Below, piece after piece: positions 34,929 to 43,597 of a stretch of 64,000 bases of DNA. The stretch spans positions 372,001-436,000 of the forward strand of contig NZ_BNBV01000001.1 of assembly GCF_014656135.1 (NCBI RefSeq), written 5' to 3'. Position 1 is the stretch's first letter. Every line of letters begins with the position of its first letter. The position numbers were made by a program, and so were the translations under genes. The DNA is from Streptomyces thermodiastaticus (GTDB lineage: Bacteria; Actinomycetota; Actinomycetes; Streptomycetales; Streptomycetaceae). The notes below the pieces were generated by a model. The model was not told where the DNA came from. It saw nothing but the letters and a program-made list of their open reading frames with translations, and ran no database searches.

Positions 34929-36179
34929 GTGCACCGTCATAATGCGCGGGTGATACACGATTCCCAGCACCCGGACACGTCGTGCCGTCCTGAATACGTC
35001 CCGGTCGTCGTCCTCGGCGCCGGTCCCGCGGGACTCACCGTCGCCGGCATCCTGCGTGCCGCCTCCATCGACTGCCTGGTCCTGGAGACCGAGTCCCGGT
35101 CGTTCATCGAAGAGCGGCCGCGCGCCGGGGTCCTGGAGGAGCCGGCCGTCCGCGGGCTGATGCAGCGCGGCCTGGCGGTGGAGCTGCTGCGGCACGCCGA
35201 ACGGCACACCGCGTGCGAGTTCCGCTTCGACGGCGAGGCCCGCCGTCTGGACTACGCCGGGCTGACGGGGCACCACCACGTGGTCTGTCCGCAGCCGCGG
35301 CTGGTGAAGGCCCTGGTGCACGAGTACGCCGACGTCCGGGGCGGCGCCATACGCTTCCAGGTCCGGGACGTCGCCCTGCACGACATCGACACCGGCCGGC
35401 CGTCGGTGTCCTACGTCTGCCCGGAGACGGGCCGGCGCCGGCAGGTGCACTGCGACTTCATCGCCGGGTGCGACGGTGCGCGCGGCGTGAGCCGGGCGGC
35501 GCTGACCGGTGCCGGGCACGCCCGGATCGCCCGGTACGACCACGGCGTCGGCTGGCTGGCGCTGCTCGCCGAGACCCCGCCGTCCTCCGACTGCGTCCTG
35601 TTCGGCGTCCACCCGCGGGGCTTCGCCGGCCAGATGCCCCGCAGCCCCGAGGTCACCCGGTTCTACCTGCAGTGCCCGCCCGGCGACGACCCCGAGGCCT
35701 GGCCGCACGAACGGGTCTGGGCCGAGCTGCGGGAGCGGCTCGCGGCGGCGGACGTGCCGCCGCCGCAGGAGGGCAGACTGCTGGAGAAGCGGGTCCTCGG
35801 CATGCACGACTACGTCGTGGAGCCGATGGCGGCCGGCCGTCTCTTCCTGGCCGGTGACGCCGCCCACCTCACCGCGCCCATCGCGGCCAAGGGCATGAAC
35901 CTGGCCCTGTACGACGCCTTCCTGCTCGGCGACGCGCTCACCGCCCGTCTCACGAAGGACGACGACAGCGGCCTGGCGGGCTATTCGGCGGCGAGCCTGC
36001 GGCGGGTGTGGGACTACGAGGAGTTCTCGCACTGGCTGTCCGACGTCTTCCACGGCGCGGCCTCCGGCGACCCGTACCGCGCGGGCACCGCCCTGGCCCG
36101 TCTGCGCCGTCTGTTCGCCTCGCGGGCCGCCGCCTCCGCCTTCGCCGAGCGGTACCTCGGCACGGCGAGCCACTACTGA
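34929..36179 (+). CDS. pobA: FAD-dependent 4-hydroxybenzoate 3-monooxygenase-like protein
   Basis: A 416-residue class A flavoprotein monooxygenase. It has the dinucleotide motif G-A-G-P-A-G-L, the flavin-contact R-P-R-A-G-V-L-E segment, R-F-Y-L-Q-C-P (matching the R-Y-Y-x-Q substrate segment of PobA), and G-D-A-A-H-L-T-A-P-I-A-A-K-G-M-N-L-A. This pattern is specific to p-hydroxybenzoate hydroxylases, which give protocatechuate. GTG 34929 has AGGGAG 6 bp upstream; GTG 34950 is the alternative. No beta-ketoadipate genes or PobR regulator lie nearby, so the pathway role is inferred. Confidence 0.8.
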   Translation: MHRHNARVIHDSQHPDTSCRPEYVPVVVLGAGPAGLTVAGILRAASIDCLVLETESRSFIEERPRAGVLEEPAVRGLMQRGLAVELLRHAERHTACEFRFDGEARRLDYAGLTGHHHVVCPQPRLVKALVHEYADVRGGAIRFQVRDVALHDIDTGRPSVSYVCPETGRRRQVHCDFIAGCDGARGVSRAALTGAGHARIARYDHGVGWLALLAETPPSSDCVLFGVHPRGFAGQMPRSPEVTRFYLQCPPGDDPEAWPHERVWAELRERLAAADVPPPQEGRLLEKRVLGMHDYVVEPMAAGRLFLAGDAAHLTAPIAAKGMNLALYDAFLLGDALTARLTKDDDSGLAGYSAASLRRVWDYEEFSHWLSDVFHGAASGDPYRAGTALARLRRLFASRAAASAFAERYLGTASHY

Positions 36180-36205
36180 GGAATGGTTCCTGCCGGGGGC
36201 GGGTA

Positions 36206-36246
36206 CGCCGGCGCCCGTGCCCCGAGTGCCAGGCCGGGCGCCGGCG
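36206..36246. terminator. Bidirectional terminator hairpin
   Basis: Perfect 12-bp arms, CGCCGGCGCCCG (36206-36217) and CGGGCGCCGGCG (36235-36246), with a 17-nt loop. It lies exactly between the convergent stops at 36179 and 36250 and has no T-run on either side, as is usual in Streptomyces. Confidence 0.65.
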
Positions 36247-36249
36247 CGG

Positions 36250-36804
36250 TCAGATCCCGAGCCCCTCCAGCACCTCGGCCCCGGGCAGCTCGGCGAAGGC
36301 CTTGCCGGGCACGAGCAGCTTGCCGCGGCGGCGGCCGCTGCCCACCAGGACGTACGGCAGCTCGACGACCGCGGCGTCGACCAGGACGGGCCAGTGTTGC
36401 GGCAGGCCGATCGGCGTGATGCCGCCGTACTCCATGCCGGTCTCGCCCGTGGCCACCTCCCTGGGCGCGAACGAGGCCTTGCGCACGCCGAGGTGCCGGC
36501 GCACGAGCCCGTTGACGTCGACACGGGTGGTGGACAGTGCCAGGCAGGCGGCCAGCCGGGTCTCGCCGGCGCGCTTGCCCGCCACCACCACGCAGTTCGC
36601 GGACGTGTTCAGCAGGTCGCGGCCGTAGTGCTCGACGAAGACGGCGGTATCGGCCCAGTCCGGTTCGGTGTCCACGTACAGGATCTGCCCGGCGGGCACG
36701 CCGCCGCGCCAGTGCCGTACGGCGTCGGCGACGGGACGGATCAGCTCGCCGAGGCAGTCGGGAGCGGGGGTGGCCTGGTCGAAGTTGCCGATGGGTGCAC
36801 GCAT
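36250..36804 (-). CDS. YbaK/aminoacyl-tRNA deacylase family protein
   Basis: A 184-residue YbaK/EbsC-type editing-domain protein, with N-C-V-V-V-A-G-K, the V-D-V-N-G-L-V-R-R-H-L-G segment (binding-pocket lysine later in R-K-A-S-F-A), and G-G-I-T-P-I-G-L-P. Relatives hydrolyse mischarged tRNA such as Cys-tRNA(Pro). ATG 36804 gives a normal length. It is transcribed toward the pobA-like gene with a strong hairpin in between. Confidence 0.88.
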   Translation of the reverse strand: MRAPIGNFDQATPAPDCLGELIRPVADAVRHWRGGVPAGQILYVDTEPDWADTAVFVEHYGRDLLNTSANCVVVAGKRAGETRLAACLALSTTRVDVNGLVRRHLGVRKASFAPREVATGETGMEYGGITPIGLPQHWPVLVDAAVVELPYVLVGSGRRRGKLLVPGKAFAELPGAEVLEGLGI

Positions 36805-36918
36805 GACGGCACGCTAGCAGTGGTCTCGCCGGGCCGGGCGGCGTCCCGGGTGCCCGGGTCCGCCCGCGGTGACCGGGCTGTCCCGCGCCGCGCGCATCCG
36901 GCCCAGCGGGACGGAGCC

Positions 36919-37704
36919 TCAGGGCCGTGCGCCCTGGCTCCGCTGGGTCTCGCCGAGCGCGGACAGCCGGGCGGCGGCCTCCTCGTCCAGCTCGTCCAGG
37001 GCGATCAGCTGCTTCGAGGTGACCCCGTCCGGTATCGGCACCGGCGGCGGGGTGCGCAGGGGCGGCTGCCAGCCCTCGTCCGGTGTCCAGCGGCGGACGA
37101 CCCGGGCGGGTGCCCCGGCCACGACGGCATGGTCGGGCACCTCGCCGCGGACCACCGAGCCGGCCGCGACCACCGCGTTCCGTCCGAGCCGCGCGCCGGG
37201 CAGGATCACCGCGCCGGTGCCGATCCAGCAGCCGGGTCCGATCTCCACCGGTTCCATGCGCGGCCACTGCTTGCCGACGGGCTGGTGCGGGTCGTCGTAG
37301 GAGTGGTTGGTGGAGGTGATGTAGACGTACGGGCCGATGTAGCAGTCGTTGCCGAGGGTGACCGTGGTGTCGGCGACGACATGGCTGCCGCGGCCGAGGA
37401 CGACGCCGTCGCCGATGCGCAGGATCGGGTCCGGGCCGAGGTCGAGGTCGGGCATGAGACCGGCGGTCAGGGTGACCTGTTCGCCGATGATGCAGTGGGC
37501 GCCGAGATGGATCCACGGTTCGCCGAAGACCGTGCCGAGCGGGAAGGCGAGTCTGGTACCTGTTCCTATCGCCCCGAATCGGAACCGCCCGGGATGCTCG
37601 GCCGTGACGGAGCCCGTGCGCTGCACCCAGGACCAGGCCGCATGGACGGCGCGCTGGGCGAGGCGGCGCCGCCAGGACGAGAACGTGTTCTTGCGCGTGG
37701 GCAC
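36919..37704 (-). CDS. Left-handed beta-helix acyltransferase
   Basis: A 261-residue hexapeptide-repeat protein. Repeats of the form [LIV]-G-x-x-x run from about residue 85 to 205 (I-G-P-Y-V-Y-I, I-G-P-G-C-W-I-G, G-A-V-I-L-P-G), with the catalytic-type His in S-T-N-H-S-Y. GTG 37704 starts the characteristic V-P-T-R-K-N-T-F-S-S-W; the frame upstream runs into the promoter of the divergent carbonic anhydrase gene. Likely an O- or N-acyltransferase of a sugar or envelope polymer; acceptor unknown. Confidence 0.85.
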   Translation of the reverse strand: MPTRKNTFSSWRRRLAQRAVHAAWSWVQRTGSVTAEHPGRFRFGAIGTGTRLAFPLGTVFGEPWIHLGAHCIIGEQVTLTAGLMPDLDLGPDPILRIGDGVVLGRGSHVVADTTVTLGNDCYIGPYVYITSTNHSYDDPHQPVGKQWPRMEPVEIGPGCWIGTGAVILPGARLGRNAVVAAGSVVRGEVPDHAVVAGAPARVVRRWTPDEGWQPPLRTPPPVPIPDGVTSKQLIALDELDEEAAARLSALGETQRSQGARP

Positions 37705-37838
37705 CCGCAGACTGTACTCAGCCCGAACGGCCGCCCGGGCTGCGGGCACCTGTGATCTTCGCCCCACCCGATGTCGTACGGTTCCGGTGGGGCGGTCCGG
37801 ACGGCGGGACCGCCGGCCGACTCGGGAAGGCGGGACAG

Positions 37839-38366
37839 ATGACGCACGAGGAGCTGATCATCGGGATCGGCGGCCGGTGGCCGCGCGTGGACGAGCAGGC
37901 GTTCGTCGCGCCCACGGCCACGGTGATCGGTGACGTGGTGCTCGGCGCGGGGGCGAGCGTGTGGTACGGCGCGGTGCTGCGGGGCGACGTGGAGCGGATC
38001 GCCGTGGGCGCGCACAGCAACGTCCAGGACAACTGCACCCTGCATGCCGACCCCGGGTTCCCGGTCGAGGTCGGCGAGCGTGTCTCCATCGGCCACAACG
38101 CGGTGGTGCACGGTGCGACCGTGGAGGACGACTGCCTGATCGGCATGGGTGCGACCGTGCTGAACGGCGCGGTGATCGGCACCGGTTCCCTGGTGGCCGC
38201 GCAGGCGCTGGTGCCGCAGGGGATGCGGGTGCCGCCTGGGTCGCTGGTCGCGGGGGTGCCCGCGAAGGTCCGGCGGGAGCTGACGCGGGAAGAGCGCGAG
38301 GGGATCACGCTCAACGGCACGATGTACGCGGAGCTGGCCATGGCGCACCGGGACGTGTACGCCTGA
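37839..38366 (+). CDS. Gamma-class carbonic anhydrase-like protein
   Basis: A 175-residue trimeric left-handed beta-helix protein. The three metal-binding histidines appear as A-H-S-N-V-Q-D (H then N), the T-L-H-A-D segment, and I-G-H-N-A-V-V-H-G. The fold and the V-W-Y-G-A-V-L-R-G-D start match the CamH/YrdA subgroup, many of which lack measurable CO2 hydration. Short acidic loops suggest the YrdA-like type. It is divergent from the beta-helix acyltransferase with a 134-bp gap. Confidence 0.88.
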   Translation: MTHEELIIGIGGRWPRVDEQAFVAPTATVIGDVVLGAGASVWYGAVLRGDVERIAVGAHSNVQDNCTLHADPGFPVEVGERVSIGHNAVVHGATVEDDCLIGMGATVLNGAVIGTGSLVAAQALVPQGMRVPPGSLVAGVPAKVRRELTREEREGITLNGTMYAELAMAHRDVYA

Positions 38367-38397
38367 GCCATGAGCCGCGGCCGGGCCGCGCCGGCGG

Positions 38398-39051
38398 TCA
38401 CTCGCGGGCGGCGACCGGCTCGGCCTCCTCCGTCTCCTGGTGCGCGGCCTGCGCCTTCTTCGCCCGGCGCTTGACCACCAGCATCGACACCAGGCCGATG
38501 AGCACGGCCGCCACCAGGCCCAGATAGGAGAACTTCTTCAGCCAGGACTCGGCGACGACGCCGACGTAGTAGATGACGGCCGTGGTGCCGCCGGCCCAGC
38601 ACAAGCCGCCGAGCATGTTGGCGATGAGGAACTTCCAGTAGGGCATGTGCAGCACGCCGGCGAGCGGGCCGGCGAAGATGCGCAGCAGGGCGACGAAGCG
38701 GCCGAAGAACACCGCCCACATGCCCCACTTCTCGAAGGACCGCTCGGCGGTGGCCACATGCCCCTCGCCGAAGTGCTTGGGGAACTTCTTGCCCAGCCAG
38801 GCGAGCAGCGGCCTGCCGCCCTTGCGCCCGATGGCGTAGCCGATGGAGTCGCCCACCACCGCGCCGGCGGTGGCGCAGGCGCCCAGCACGACGGGATTGA
38901 TGTGGGAGTGCTGGGAGGACATCAGGGCGGCCGACACCAGAACGATCTCGCCCGGCAGCGGGATGCCCAGGCTCTCCATGCCGATCACCAGGGCCACCAC
39001 GGCGTAGACGGCACCCGGTGGCACCGTGTCGAGCCATTCCTGGACGTGCAC
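38398..39051 (-). CDS. DedA-family membrane protein
   Basis: A 217-residue polytopic membrane protein. The SNARE-associated/DedA core is visible: E-S-L-G-I-P-L-P-G-E near residue 27-36, D-S-I-G-Y-A-I-G-R, and F-G-R-F-V-A-L-L-R-I-F-A-G-P-L-A-G. DedA proteins flip or recycle lipid carriers (undecaprenyl phosphate, phosphatidylethanolamine) and support membrane homeostasis. GTG start at 39051. A charged, Glu-rich tail of about 20 residues ends the protein. Confidence 0.9.
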   Translation of the reverse strand: MHVQEWLDTVPPGAVYAVVALVIGMESLGIPLPGEIVLVSAALMSSQHSHINPVVLGACATAGAVVGDSIGYAIGRKGGRPLLAWLGKKFPKHFGEGHVATAERSFEKWGMWAVFFGRFVALLRIFAGPLAGVLHMPYWKFLIANMLGGLCWAGGTTAVIYYVGVVAESWLKKFSYLGLVAAVLIGLVSMLVVKRRAKKAQAAHQETEEAEPVAARE

Positions 39052-39241
39052 CGCCGGTTCCTCCCCGTTCGCGTCCGTGCCATGCCTGGGCGTCGCGAGA
39101 GACGCCCCGAAAAGCGTACCCGGTCGGCCGCACCGGACGGCGTGTCACCGTCGCCCGGGGACCGGCCCGGACACCGTCCGCTACCGCCCTGTCCATGCCC
39201 GGTGACCGAATCGTGTCCCTGGCCTTCTAGGGTTGCTGCCC

Positions 39242-40348
39242 ATGTGGCCAGGACAGCAGCCGCCCGGGGGCGAGCAGAACCCGCAGAACAACCCGTACCA
39301 GCAGCCGCCCGGGGGCGGGGGGAACCAGCAGAGCAACCCGTACCAGCAGCCGCCCGGCGGGGGAACCCAGCAGAACAACCCCTACCAGCAGCCGAACCCG
39401 TATCAGCAGCCGGGTTATCAGCAGCCCAATCCGTACCAGCAGCCGGGCTACCAGCAGCCCGGCCCCTACGCCCAGCAGCAGCCCTGGGGCAGTGCCGTGC
39501 CCGCGGGAACGCCGCAGCCGGGGCCCGGCGGGTCCGGCCCGGGCGGTGACGGCCGCAACCGCACCAAGCTCGTGGCGATCGTCGCGGCCGCGGCTGTCGT
39601 GGTGGCCGCCGGTGTCACCGGATTCCTGGTCCTGGGCGGCGGGACGTCGGACGACGCCAAGGGCGGCGGCGGGTCCGCCTCCCCGACGGTGACGACGAGC
39701 CCGTCCGCATCGGCATCCGAGGACAACCCGCGCGGCACCGAGACCCTCAAGCCGGAGATCGCCGGCTGGAAGGTCGTCGTCAACTCGAAGTGGGGCGTGG
39801 CCTACGACGTGCCGCAGGACTGGGAGGTGCTGCCCCCCGGCATGAGCGTCTACGTGGAGGACCTGAAGGAAGGCAAGCCGCTGCAGGTGATGGGCGGCGC
39901 CTCCCAGTACAAGTCGAAGTGGTGCACCTCCGACGACGACAAGGACGGTTACACGGACGACACCTCGCTGGGGACGGCGGGTGTCAAGGGCGGCCGCGGC
40001 GCGAAGAACACCGACGAGGTCGCGGTCAACACGGCCGGATGGTGGGTCTACGGCGCCTACACCCAGCCCGACAAGAAGAGCCTGGTGCTCCCCGACAAGG
40101 CCGAGCCGTACACCACCACGTCGGGTCTCGAGGGCAGCATCGCCTGGGCCAGCTCGAAGAACACGCCGCAGAAGGGCAAGTGCGCGAGCGACGGCCAGGC
40201 GGTCAGCTTCGGCTTCAAGAACTCCGCCGGTGACTTCGTGTCCTGGAGCTTCTACGGCGCCACGGGAGTGGAGGGCGCGGTGTCCAAGGAGACCATCGTG
40301 AAGATCCTCAGCACCGTGCGCCTGCACGGCACGCCCAACTCCGACTGA
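39242..40348 (+). CDS. DUF8017 protein with PQ-rich N-terminus
   Basis: A 368-residue membrane-anchored protein. Residues 1-85 are a repetitive N-P-Y-Q-Q-P/G-Y-Q-Q-P tract, a transmembrane helix lies at about 105-130, then a Ser/Thr linker (about 140-160), then an external globular domain (about 165-365) rich in Trp, with two conserved Cys (K-W-C-T-S and K-G-K-C-A-S). The layout matches DUF8017 proteins of streptomycetes, function unknown. ATG 39242 is chosen over TTG 39233. TAGGGT at 39228-39233 is a possible -10 that would make the transcript leaderless. Confidence 0.85.
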   Translation: MWPGQQPPGGEQNPQNNPYQQPPGGGGNQQSNPYQQPPGGGTQQNNPYQQPNPYQQPGYQQPNPYQQPGYQQPGPYAQQQPWGSAVPAGTPQPGPGGSGPGGDGRNRTKLVAIVAAAAVVVAAGVTGFLVLGGGTSDDAKGGGGSASPTVTTSPSASASEDNPRGTETLKPEIAGWKVVVNSKWGVAYDVPQDWEVLPPGMSVYVEDLKEGKPLQVMGGASQYKSKWCTSDDDKDGYTDDTSLGTAGVKGGRGAKNTDEVAVNTAGWWVYGAYTQPDKKSLVLPDKAEPYTTTSGLEGSIAWASSKNTPQKGKCASDGQAVSFGFKNSAGDFVSWSFYGATGVEGAVSKETIVKILSTVRLHGTPNSD

Positions 40349-40387
40349 CCGCCTGCCGGCCGCCCGCCGCCGTGGACGGCCGCGTCC

Positions 40388-41233
40388 TCAGCCGATGGTG
40401 AAGGCGCCGTCCGGCGGCTGCGGCGACGGTACGGCGTTCTCGTCCCGCACGACGGCGGCGTCGCCGGTGAAGTCCCGCAGGGCGTCGCCGTGCGCGACGC
40501 GGGCCGGGAACGCGTCGGCCGCGGTCAGCCGGGCCAGGGCGGCGGTGTCGACGGGCCGGTGGGCGGCGACGAGCACGGCGTTGCCGAAGCGCCGGCCGCG
40601 CAGCATCGCCGGCTCGGCGATCACCGCCAGCTCCTCGAACACCTCGGCGAACGTGGCCAGCTGGGAGCGGAGGAAGGCGAACGGCGCACCGTCGGGGAGG
40701 TTGGCGAGGTAGACGCCGCCGGGCCGCAGCACCCGCCGGACCTCGCGGGCGTAGGCGAGCGAGGTGAGATGGGCCGGGACGCGGGAGCCGCCGAAGACGT
40801 CGGCGATCAGTACGTCCGCCGAGCCGTCCGGGGCCTGCCCGAGCCAGGCCCGGGCGTCGGCGGTGTGCACCGTGATGCCGCTGTTCTCCGGCAGCGGCAG
40901 GTGACCGGTGACCAGCTCCAGCAGGGCCCGGTCGTTCTCGACGACCTCCTGCCGGGAGCCGGGGCGGGTGGCCGCCACGTACCGGGGCAGGGTGAGCGCG
41001 CCGCCACCCAGGTGCAGCACGTCCAGCGGGCGGCCCGGCTCGGCGATCGTGTCCAGCACGTGCCCGACCCGGCGGGCGTACTCGAACTCCAGGTGGGTGG
41101 GCGCGTCCAGGTCGACGTACGACTGCGGCGCGCCGTCCACCGTCAGCAGCCATGCCCGCGCTCGGTCGACGTCGGGCATCAGCTTGGCGGTCCCGTGGTC
41201 CACGGCACGGGTCACGGGGATCGGTTCGGTCAC
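40388..41233 (-). CDS. Spermidine synthase-like protein
   Basis: A 281-residue Rossmann protein of the spermidine-synthase superfamily. Motifs visible are L-D-V-L-H-L-G-G-G-A-L-T-L-P-R (SAM/dcSAM site), V-E-N-D-R-A-L-L, D-A-R-A-W-L, and V-L-I-A-D-V-F-G-G. The N-terminal strand domain is short and the catalytic Asp context differs from true SpeE, so it may be a methyltransferase-like paralogue. GTG start at 41233. It is convergent with the DUF8017 gene, with 39 bp between stops. Confidence 0.82.
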   Translation of the reverse strand: MTEPIPVTRAVDHGTAKLMPDVDRARAWLLTVDGAPQSYVDLDAPTHLEFEYARRVGHVLDTIAEPGRPLDVLHLGGGALTLPRYVAATRPGSRQEVVENDRALLELVTGHLPLPENSGITVHTADARAWLGQAPDGSADVLIADVFGGSRVPAHLTSLAYAREVRRVLRPGGVYLANLPDGAPFAFLRSQLATFAEVFEELAVIAEPAMLRGRRFGNAVLVAAHRPVDTAALARLTAADAFPARVAHGDALRDFTGDAAVVRDENAVPSPQPPDGAFTIG

Positions 41234-41491
41234 CGTCCCATTGTGCCGCCGGGCGGCCGGGGCGGTGCGGCGGGTGCCCGCCCGCCCTTCCTGATCGTCC
41301 GGCGCGCGGACGGCAGGACGTGCCCCGCCGGGCCGGGCGGCGGCGCTGATCCTCTGCGTGACGTGGCCGGCGCGGCCCGGCCGCGGCCTGCCGCGCGTCG
41401 GGCGGTCGGTGTGCGCCGGAGGGGAGTTGAGAGCGCGTCAGCCCCCGGGGTCCTGCGGCGATCACCGCCGTCCGTCGGTTAATGTCACCAG

Positions 41492-42268
41492 ATGTTCGAT
41501 GCCACCGACCGCTCCGGGGGTGCCGCCACGGCCTCTGATCACACCCGTACCGCGGAATCCGCCGCCGTTCCCGCGGCCGCCGCGCTCCGGACGGGACGGT
41601 CGGCCCGCCTGGTCCGTGTCCTGCTGTCGCCCTGGTCCCGGCTGTCGCTGCTGCTGGTGCTGCTCGCGGGCGCCGGATCGTGTGTGCTGCTGTTCCAGCC
41701 ACAGCGGCTGCTGGCCCACGGCTGGCCGCCGCAACTGGGCGGGGTCGCCGCGGCGGCGGCGTTCGCGGTGGCGTACGGGGTGTGCACGGTGGCGTTCGTG
41801 CCGCGGCCGCTGCTGAACCTGGCCGCGGGCGCCCTGTTCGGCACGCCGCTGGGGCTCGCGGCCGCGGTGGCCGGCACGGTCCTGGGCGCGGGGACCTCCT
41901 TCGGTCTCGGCCGGGTGCTCGGGCAGGACGCGCTGCGCCCGCTGCTGCGCGGCCGGCTGTTGAAGGCGGCGGACGGGCAGCTCAGCCGGCACGGCTTCCG
42001 TTCGATGCTGGCGGCCCGGCTGTTCCCCGGGGTGCCGTTCTGGGCGGCGAACTACGGCGCCGCCGTGTCCCGCATGAGCGCTCCGGCGTTCCTGTGCGCG
42101 ACCGCGCTCGGCGTGCTGCCGAACACGGCCGCCTATGTCGTGGCCGGTGCCCGTGCCACCGCGCCGGCCTCGCCGGCGTTCCTGATCGCGGCGGCGTGCA
42201 TCGCCCTGCCCGCTCTGGCGGGCGCGGTGGTGGCCTGGCGCAAACGCCACCGGCTCAGGGGCCGCTGA
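41492..42268 (+). CDS. TVP38/TMEM64 family membrane protein
   Basis: A 258-residue VTT-domain (SNARE-associated) membrane protein with about five hydrophobic segments between residues 45 and 250 and the signature A-A-G-A-L-F-G-T-P-L-G plus A-A-R-L-F-P-G-V-P-F. It is the second DedA-superfamily protein in the window (the first is at 38398-39051). A TAATGT hexamer 7 bp before the ATG could be a -10 element, giving a leaderless transcript. Confidence 0.88.
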   Translation: MFDATDRSGGAATASDHTRTAESAAVPAAAALRTGRSARLVRVLLSPWSRLSLLLVLLAGAGSCVLLFQPQRLLAHGWPPQLGGVAAAAAFAVAYGVCTVAFVPRPLLNLAAGALFGTPLGLAAAVAGTVLGAGTSFGLGRVLGQDALRPLLRGRLLKAADGQLSRHGFRSMLAARLFPGVPFWAANYGAAVSRMSAPAFLCATALGVLPNTAAYVVAGARATAPASPAFLIAAACIALPALAGAVVAWRKRHRLRGR

Positions 42269-42335
42269 GCGCCGTTCCCGCTGTTTCGTAGCCGTCCGGT
42301 AGCGGAGCGTCAGTGCTTGCCCCTAGGCTTGGGGC

Positions 42336-42515
42336 ATGTCCCCCGATTCCAACGCCTCTGGTTCCGTGCGCTCCGCTGCCGAGCTGAACGAGCAGATCCG
42401 GGCGCTGTGGCTGCGTTCGGGCGGCTCCTTGTCCGCCCAGGAACGCGCGGAGTACGAACTGCTGGTGGTCGAGTGGGCCGCCGCCGTGCGCAGCGAGGTG
42501 ATCAAGGCGGCCTGA
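42336..42515 (+). CDS. Small conserved hypothetical protein (59 aa)
   Basis: A 59-residue acidic, fully helical protein: S-A-A-E-L-N-E-Q-I-R-A-L-W-L-R, then a short turn (S-G-G-S-L-S) and Y-E-L-L-V-V-E-W-A-A-A-V. The composition and strong third-position GC mark it as real, and I recall near-identical short proteins in other streptomycetes. TAGGCT at 42324-42329 is 6 bp before the ATG, again hinting at a leaderless message. Function unknown; it could be a small adaptor or antitoxin-like helix pair. Confidence 0.7.
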   Translation: MSPDSNASGSVRSAAELNEQIRALWLRSGGSLSAQERAEYELLVVEWAAAVRSEVIKAA

Positions 42516-42549
42516 GGGCGGCCCGCCGTCGCCGGTCCGCCCGGTGGGG

Positions 42550-43290
42550 TCAGCGGCCGCCCGACACCCGCAGCACCGCTCCGGAGGTGTAGGAGGCGTC
42601 CGGTGACATCAGCCAGGCGACGGCGGTGGCGATCTCCTCGGCCCGGCCGGCCCGGCCCAGCGGGACCGCCGGGCCGACGCGCCGGATCCGGTCCGGATCG
42701 CCCGACGCGGCATGGATCCCGGTGTCGATCAGGCCGGGTGCCACCGCGTTGACGCGAATGCCGTCCGGGCCGAGTTCCTTGGCCAGGCCGATCGTCAGGG
42801 CGTCGACGGCGGCCTTGGTGGCCGCGTAGTGGACGTAGTCCCCCGGGCTGCCGAGCGTGGCCGCGACGGAGGAGATGTTCACGATCACGCCGTTGCGGCG
42901 TGGCGTCATGAGCTGCGCGGCGCGGCGGCAGCAGAGCAGGGTGCCGAGCAGATTGACGTCCACCACCCGGCGCAGGTCGGCGGTGTCCGTGTCGGCGAGC
43001 CGGCCGAGCGGGCCGGCCACTCCGGCGTTGTTCACCAGTCCGGTCACCGGGCCGAGGCGTTGCTCCGCCGTGGCGAACAGCCTCTCGACGTCCGCCTCCG
43101 CCGAGGTGTCCACGCGGACGGCGATGCCGCGCGCCCCTGCTTCCAGCACCTCGTCGGCCACGGCTTCGGCGGCCTTGGTGTCGAGGGCGTAACCGATCAC
43201 CACGTCGTGCCCGTCGGCGGCCAGCCTGCGGCAGACGGCGGCGCCGATGCCCCGGCTGCCGCCGGTGACGACGGTGACGAGACGCTTCAT
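42550..43290 (-). CDS. SDR-family oxidoreductase
   Basis: A 246-residue classical short-chain dehydrogenase: T-G-G-S-R-G-I-G (NAD(P) loop), N-N-A-G-V-A, catalytic S-S-V ... Y-A-A-T-K (Y/K dyad in H-Y-A-A-T-K), and a C-terminal T-S-G-A-V-L-R-V-S-G-G. The Arg after the Gly loop suggests NADPH. ATG 43290 is taken as the start because the frame continues upstream into GC-rich non-coding DNA. Substrate unknown. Confidence 0.9.
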   Translation of the reverse strand: MKRLVTVVTGGSRGIGAAVCRRLAADGHDVVIGYALDTKAAEAVADEVLEAGARGIAVRVDTSAEADVERLFATAEQRLGPVTGLVNNAGVAGPLGRLADTDTADLRRVVDVNLLGTLLCCRRAAQLMTPRRNGVIVNISSVAATLGSPGDYVHYAATKAAVDALTIGLAKELGPDGIRVNAVAPGLIDTGIHAASGDPDRIRRVGPAVPLGRAGRAEEIATAVAWLMSPDASYTSGAVLRVSGGR

Positions 43291-43597
43291 GCGGACCTCC
43301 GCTGCTTGCCGGGCCGGGCCCCGTGTCGCCGCACGCGCTGCCGGGGCGTCCGCGCACCTCCAGTATGCGGACGGGCCGCGCGCCGCGCCCTGCCTCGCGC
43401 CGGGCACCGCGCGGCGCTGTCGTCCGGCCGCGTGACCGGGACGCTGTGCGCGAAGGAGCGCGGCGACGGCCGCTCCGGTCGCCGTGCGGCGAGCGGCGCC
43501 GCCGGCCCCGGAGGCGGGCTGCCGCACCCGGCGCCGGAACCTGCACACTGGAGGCGTCGGTGAGGTCGCGGCACGGTCCGGGGTAGGAGGACACACT
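43291..43597. other. 307-bp divergent gap between SDR and lnt
   Basis: Carries the promoters of both divergent genes. I see no strong palindrome, repeat or small gene. A good ribosome-binding site (TAGGAGG) is at its right end, belonging to lnt. Confidence 0.5.

Noticed and set aside
39286-39480. Repetitive DNA at the DUF8017 5' end as a CRISPR or mobile repeat
   Set aside because: The repetition is codon-based (N-P-Y-Q-Q-P and G-Y-Q-Q-P), in frame and without spacers; it is protein low complexity.
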